This document shows, one piece after another, positions 61,554-64,000 of a stretch of DNA of 64,000 bases; positions within the stretch are counted from its first letter, which is position 1; every line of letters begins with the position of its first letter. This DNA comes from Flavilitoribacter nigricans DSM 23189 = NBRC 102662. GTDB lineage: Bacteria > Bacteroidota > Bacteroidia > Chitinophagales > Saprospiraceae. The notes under the pieces are model-generated. The model was not told where the DNA came from and made no database searches. It saw nothing but the letters and a program-made list of their open reading frames with translations. The DNA is taken from NCBI RefSeq assembly GCF_002646595.1, contig NZ_PDUD01000056.1, positions 1 to 64,000 on the forward strand, read 5' to 3'. A program made the translations under genes and the position numbers.

Positions 61554-61958
61554 ATGATCAAGACCAATCGCCTACTCCTCCTCCTGATCTCGCACACGGT
61601 CCTCTGGACCAGCTGCGATTGCGAATTCAACTACCAATTCTCGGTGATCAATGAAACGCAGACCGATCTAAGCATTGATTTTGAATTGGATACGAAACAA
61701 AGAAATGTCATCGTCAAACCGGACGAAGAGCTGACCCTCGCGATCACCGACGGTTTCCGGTGTGGTTGCATCAATTGCACCGGAGGCAGAATAAACTATG
61801 CCGATTCAACGATCAATTACTTCATATCGGATATTAAGATCTTCCGTATGGATTCGGTGCAAACGACAACCGACTTCAATAATGAATACAACTGGGAATT
61901 TGAATCGAAGAAAAAATTGGGGGTTTACCGGGCACGCATTGATGAGTCGGATTTTTAA
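61554..61958 (+). CDS. Small cysteine-containing lipoprotein
   Basis: A 134-residue lipoprotein with a signal ending in VLWTSC. A further cysteine follows at once (SCDCEF), and a CGCINC motif lies near residue 83. The chain has beta-strand character (NYQFSVINETQTDLSIDFEL) and may be an immunoglobulin-like fold. The CGCINC motif could bind a metal or form disulfides. No family recognised. It is a single gene about 290 bp after the AT-rich protein's stop and 106 bp before the esterase-like gene. Confidence 0.68.
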   Translation: MIKTNRLLLLLISHTVLWTSCDCEFNYQFSVINETQTDLSIDFELDTKQRNVIVKPDEELTLAITDGFRCGCINCTGGRINYADSTINYFISDIKIFRMDSVQTTTDFNNEYNWEFESKKKLGVYRARIDESDF

Positions 61959-62064
61959 GTCCTGAACAGGATCAAGCTATCTCAATTCATTCAACCGGCA
62001 TAGGGGAAGTGGGAAGCCTAACGCATCCTAATGAAAAATTAAACAGAACCCTCATCCAATTATT

Positions 62065-62967
62065 ATGAAAAGTAATGCGCTACTACTTTTGCTGGTGGGC
62101 TGCTGCCTGAATTTCGCCGCCCAATCCCAGACAAAAACGGGAACAGATCATACCAAGGCCGCCCGGATCATCAATACCGAACAAAGGCAGCTCCACTCCG
62201 AATTAAACGGTCAGGATTACACCCTGTACATTGCACTGCCGGATGGGTACGTCCAAGGTGATGCGGAATACCCGGTACTCTATCTGACCGATGCCAATAC
62301 CTATTTCGGGATGATGGCCGATATGACCCGTAATCTGCAATGGGGCGGGGAAATGCCCGAAACCATCATTGTGGGCATCGGCTATCCGATCGACGCTTTT
62401 GCTACCGACGATGAACGCTGGGAAAAATGGCTGGCCTGGCGGATGCGGGACCTCAGCCCGACCTACACCGCCCAACTGGATGAAAGCTTCGCTATTGAAG
62501 GCGTCAGGTCCGGAGAGGCGGATCGGTTTTTACAATTTCTGCAAGCGGAACTCTTTCCGTTTATAGCCGAGAATTACCGGGTGAAGGAAAACGATACCAC
62601 TTACGCCGGTTTTTCTCTGGGAGGGTTATTCGGATTGTACGCCCTTTTCCAGGAACCGGCATTGTTTCAACGCTACCTGATCGGCAGTCCTTCCATCTGG
62701 TACGATGACAAACTGATCATCCAGTCCGAACAGACCTATGCGGATGCCCACAGTGACCTGTCGGCTAAATTATTTATTGCAGTCGGCGAACTGGAGGAAG
62801 AGGTAAACGCGGGCATGGTCAGAAATATGCTGGAACTAACCAGCAAACTGAAGAGCCGAAACTACCCCGGCCTGTCGCTGCACCGGACGATCCTGGAGGG
62901 TGAAACCCATATGTCAGCACCGGCCGTTTGTTTTCAGCGGGGACTGCGTTTTTTCTTCCGGAATTGA
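62065..62967 (+). CDS. Alpha/beta hydrolase, esterase D/IroE-like
   Basis: A 300-residue exported hydrolase. Residues 1-22 form a signal peptide (ends AAQS). The nucleophile elbow is GFSLGG (serine in about 172-177), preceded by a long region with LYIALPDGYVQGD and YPVLYLTDANTYFGM strands. The last acid/histidine pair probably lies in GELEEEVN and GETHMSAPAV. The family covers siderophore esterases (IroE type), feruloyl esterases and S-formylglutathione hydrolases; no substrate can be fixed. Nothing next to it suggests siderophore biosynthesis. Confidence 0.88.
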   Translation: MKSNALLLLLVGCCLNFAAQSQTKTGTDHTKAARIINTEQRQLHSELNGQDYTLYIALPDGYVQGDAEYPVLYLTDANTYFGMMADMTRNLQWGGEMPETIIVGIGYPIDAFATDDERWEKWLAWRMRDLSPTYTAQLDESFAIEGVRSGEADRFLQFLQAELFPFIAENYRVKENDTTYAGFSLGGLFGLYALFQEPALFQRYLIGSPSIWYDDKLIIQSEQTYADAHSDLSAKLFIAVGELEEEVNAGMVRNMLELTSKLKSRNYPGLSLHRTILEGETHMSAPAVCFQRGLRFFFRN

Positions 62968-63082
62968 TAGACAGTCAATAACGGGATAATTTGCCGGTTA
63001 TCACCAAACTGCTGATTATGGTGGATATACTTGACACTGATGCAAACATGAGTCACCCCGAATTTTATAAAAGGCGGAGTAT

Positions 63083-63244
63083 GACCTCAGAGAGGTCGAA
63101 TATTCGTAGAATTTAGCCTGGATAAGCGTTTTCCGACCTCAGGGAGGTCGCACATTTACCACATTGCTCCCTGTTGTGCGACCTCCCTGAGGTCGAAACC
63201 AGCATTTCGACTGTTTTCTACGAATGTTTAACCTCTACGAGGTC
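63083..63244. repeat. Nested palindromic repeat of GACCTC units
   Basis: The 20-base arms CGACCTCAGGGAGGTCGCAC (63134-63153) and their exact reverse complement (63176-63195) enclose a 22-base loop. Outside, ATTCGTAGAA (63102-63111) and TTCTACGAAT (63216-63225) are also inverted. Further self-palindromes sit at 63083-63097 and 63231-63243. It occupies the gap between the esterase and sulfatase genes, and nothing coding is seen there. Confidence 0.85.
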
Positions 63245-63300
63245 ATTTTTGAGTCCTGAAAAAATTCAGGATGACTCTTGCGTCGAATAAAAGTCGCCCC

Positions 63301-64000
63301 TTATTCCGTTGATTCTTCTTTTTCCTCCGTTTGCCGGCCGAATATTTTCATGAGTTCTTCCCGGGGGAATTTCCAGTATTCGACGTAGGGGTTCTTCTTC
63401 ACCTTTTCGTGATATTCGTCGATGAATTGTTGATTGAGTGTATCGTTATCCCCGTACTGATCCCGCAGATCTTCCAGTTCCTGGTGCAATTCAGCCTGAA
63501 CCTCCGCGTATTCCGGATCGCCATAAACATTGTTCATTTCCTGGGGGTCCTTTTTTAGATCGTAGAGCTCCCAGTTGTCCATCTCGTAATAGAGATGCAT
63601 GAGTTTATAATTTTCGGTAGTAATGCCGTAATGCCTTTGCACGACATGCTCCGACGGATGCTCGTAGTAATGGTAGTAATGGGCGTCCCTCCAGTCATCG
63701 GGCGTTTTTCCCTGCAGGATAGGCACCAGACTGCTTCCCTGCATATCGGAGGGGACCTGTCCTCCGGCAATATCAATGAAGGTTTCCGCAAAATCCAGAT
63801 TCGATACCAGTTCATTTTTAACCGAGCCCGGTTCGGTCACCCCCGGCCAGCTTACCAGCAACGGCGTTTTCAGGGACTGATCGTACATCCATCGTTTGTC
63901 AAACCAGCCGTGTTCGCCCAGATAAAAACCCTGATCGGAAGAATAAATAACAATGGTATTTTTATCCTGTCCGGATTCCTTCAGATAATCCAGTAGTGCT
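63301..64000 (-). CDS. Sulfatase, C-terminal part (truncated by window end)
   Basis: The minus-strand frame is open to the window edge, so the gene starts beyond 64000. The visible part gives about 232 residues. Upstream of the internal ATG at 63888 it reads [20 protein letters not shown], a typical sulfatase metal-site block, followed by [44 protein letters not shown] and a C-terminal acidic helix (EEKEESTE). The formylglycine motif lies outside the window. It resembles N-acetylglucosamine-6-sulfatase or iduronate-sulfatase types in this region; substrate unknown. It faces the palindromic repeat. Confidence 0.9.
   Translation of the reverse strand, partial: ALLDYLKESGQDKNTIVIYSSDQGFYLGEHGWFDKRWMYDQSLKTPLLVSWPGVTEPGSVKNELVSNLDFAETFIDIAGGQVPSDMQGSSLVPILQGKTPDDWRDAHYYHYYEHPSEHVVQRHYGITTENYKLMHLYYEMDNWELYDLKKDPQEMNNVYGDPEYAEVQAELHQELEDLRDQYGDNDTLNQQFIDEYHEKVKKNPYVEYWKFPREELMKIFGRQTEEKEESTE

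Noticed and set aside
1-64000. CRISPR array, rRNA operon, prophage or transposase genes
   Set aside because: No regularly spaced identical repeats, no rRNA-like stretches and no phage or full transposase frames were seen; the inverted-repeat elements are too short to code for one.

Overview
The window reads as the chromosome of a free-living, probably marine member of the Bacteroidota, most likely near Saprospiria (Lewinella-like); the class is an inference. The evidence is: T9SS C-terminal sorting domains on several secreted proteins, a gliding-motility-type (CHU_C) C-terminus, many lipoproteins, a TonB receptor with an N-terminal carboxypeptidase-like domain, LytS/LytTR two-component genes, TAnnTTTG-type -7 boxes, and the miaB - sigma-54 activator - lptE block. 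I saw no rRNA, tRNA, CRISPR array, prophage or intact transposase.

Layout. 1-3.9 kb: a decayed LytTR fragment, a low-complexity repeat, then divergent sulfatase and GH16 glucanase genes and a 2OG-Fe(II) oxygenase. 4.1-10.8 kb: three exported peptidases (M43 with T9SS tail, S9A prolyl oligopeptidase, M16). 11-16.3 kb: a GH78 rhamnosidase followed by two Tat-type sugar enzymes (Gfo/Idh/MocA dehydrogenase and TIM-barrel epimerase). 16.4-22.6 kb: two related T9SS surface proteins and a lipoprotein on the minus strand, then a TonB-dependent receptor. 22.8-26.2 kb: miaB, a sigma-54 activator and lptE. 26.3-32.1 kb: three RRM RNA-binding paralogues with related long 5' leaders, interspersed with a cupin gene, an L-lactate permease, a monooxygenase and a DUF2306 membrane gene, plus one MITE-like element. 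32.1-40 kb: a DUF2911/TPR protein, LytS/LytTR pair, cyclase family enzyme, TlpA-like thioredoxin and a propeller lipoprotein. 40-46.4 kb: small secreted, membrane and cytosolic proteins, mostly unrecognised, including SUKH-like and DUF6714-like proteins that recall polymorphic-toxin immunity islands. 46.5-50.8 kb: small-molecule kinase, inositol-phosphatase family enzyme, an ArsR/AHSA1/DHFR-like operon with a palindromic operator, a second MITE-like element and a rifampin ADP-ribosyltransferase gene. 50.9-64 kb: secreted proteins, a DUF4272 protein, a CHU_C protein, a propeller plus alpha/alpha-barrel fusion, an esterase, a nested palindromic repeat and the 3' part of a second sulfatase.

How it fits together. 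The two sulfatases, GH16, GH78, the Tat sugar enzymes, secreted peptidases and TonB receptor suit growth on sulfated plant or algal glycans and protein. The most unusual feature is the RRM set: three paralogues keep similar non-coding leaders as well as similar proteins, and two of them keep a stem-loop whose two arms have changed together just upstream of the promoter. This would fit a shared cis-regulatory RNA or autoregulatory circuit. The second-best leads are the immunity-like island, the low-complexity repeat family that abuts gene 3' ends, and the two short inverted-repeat elements.
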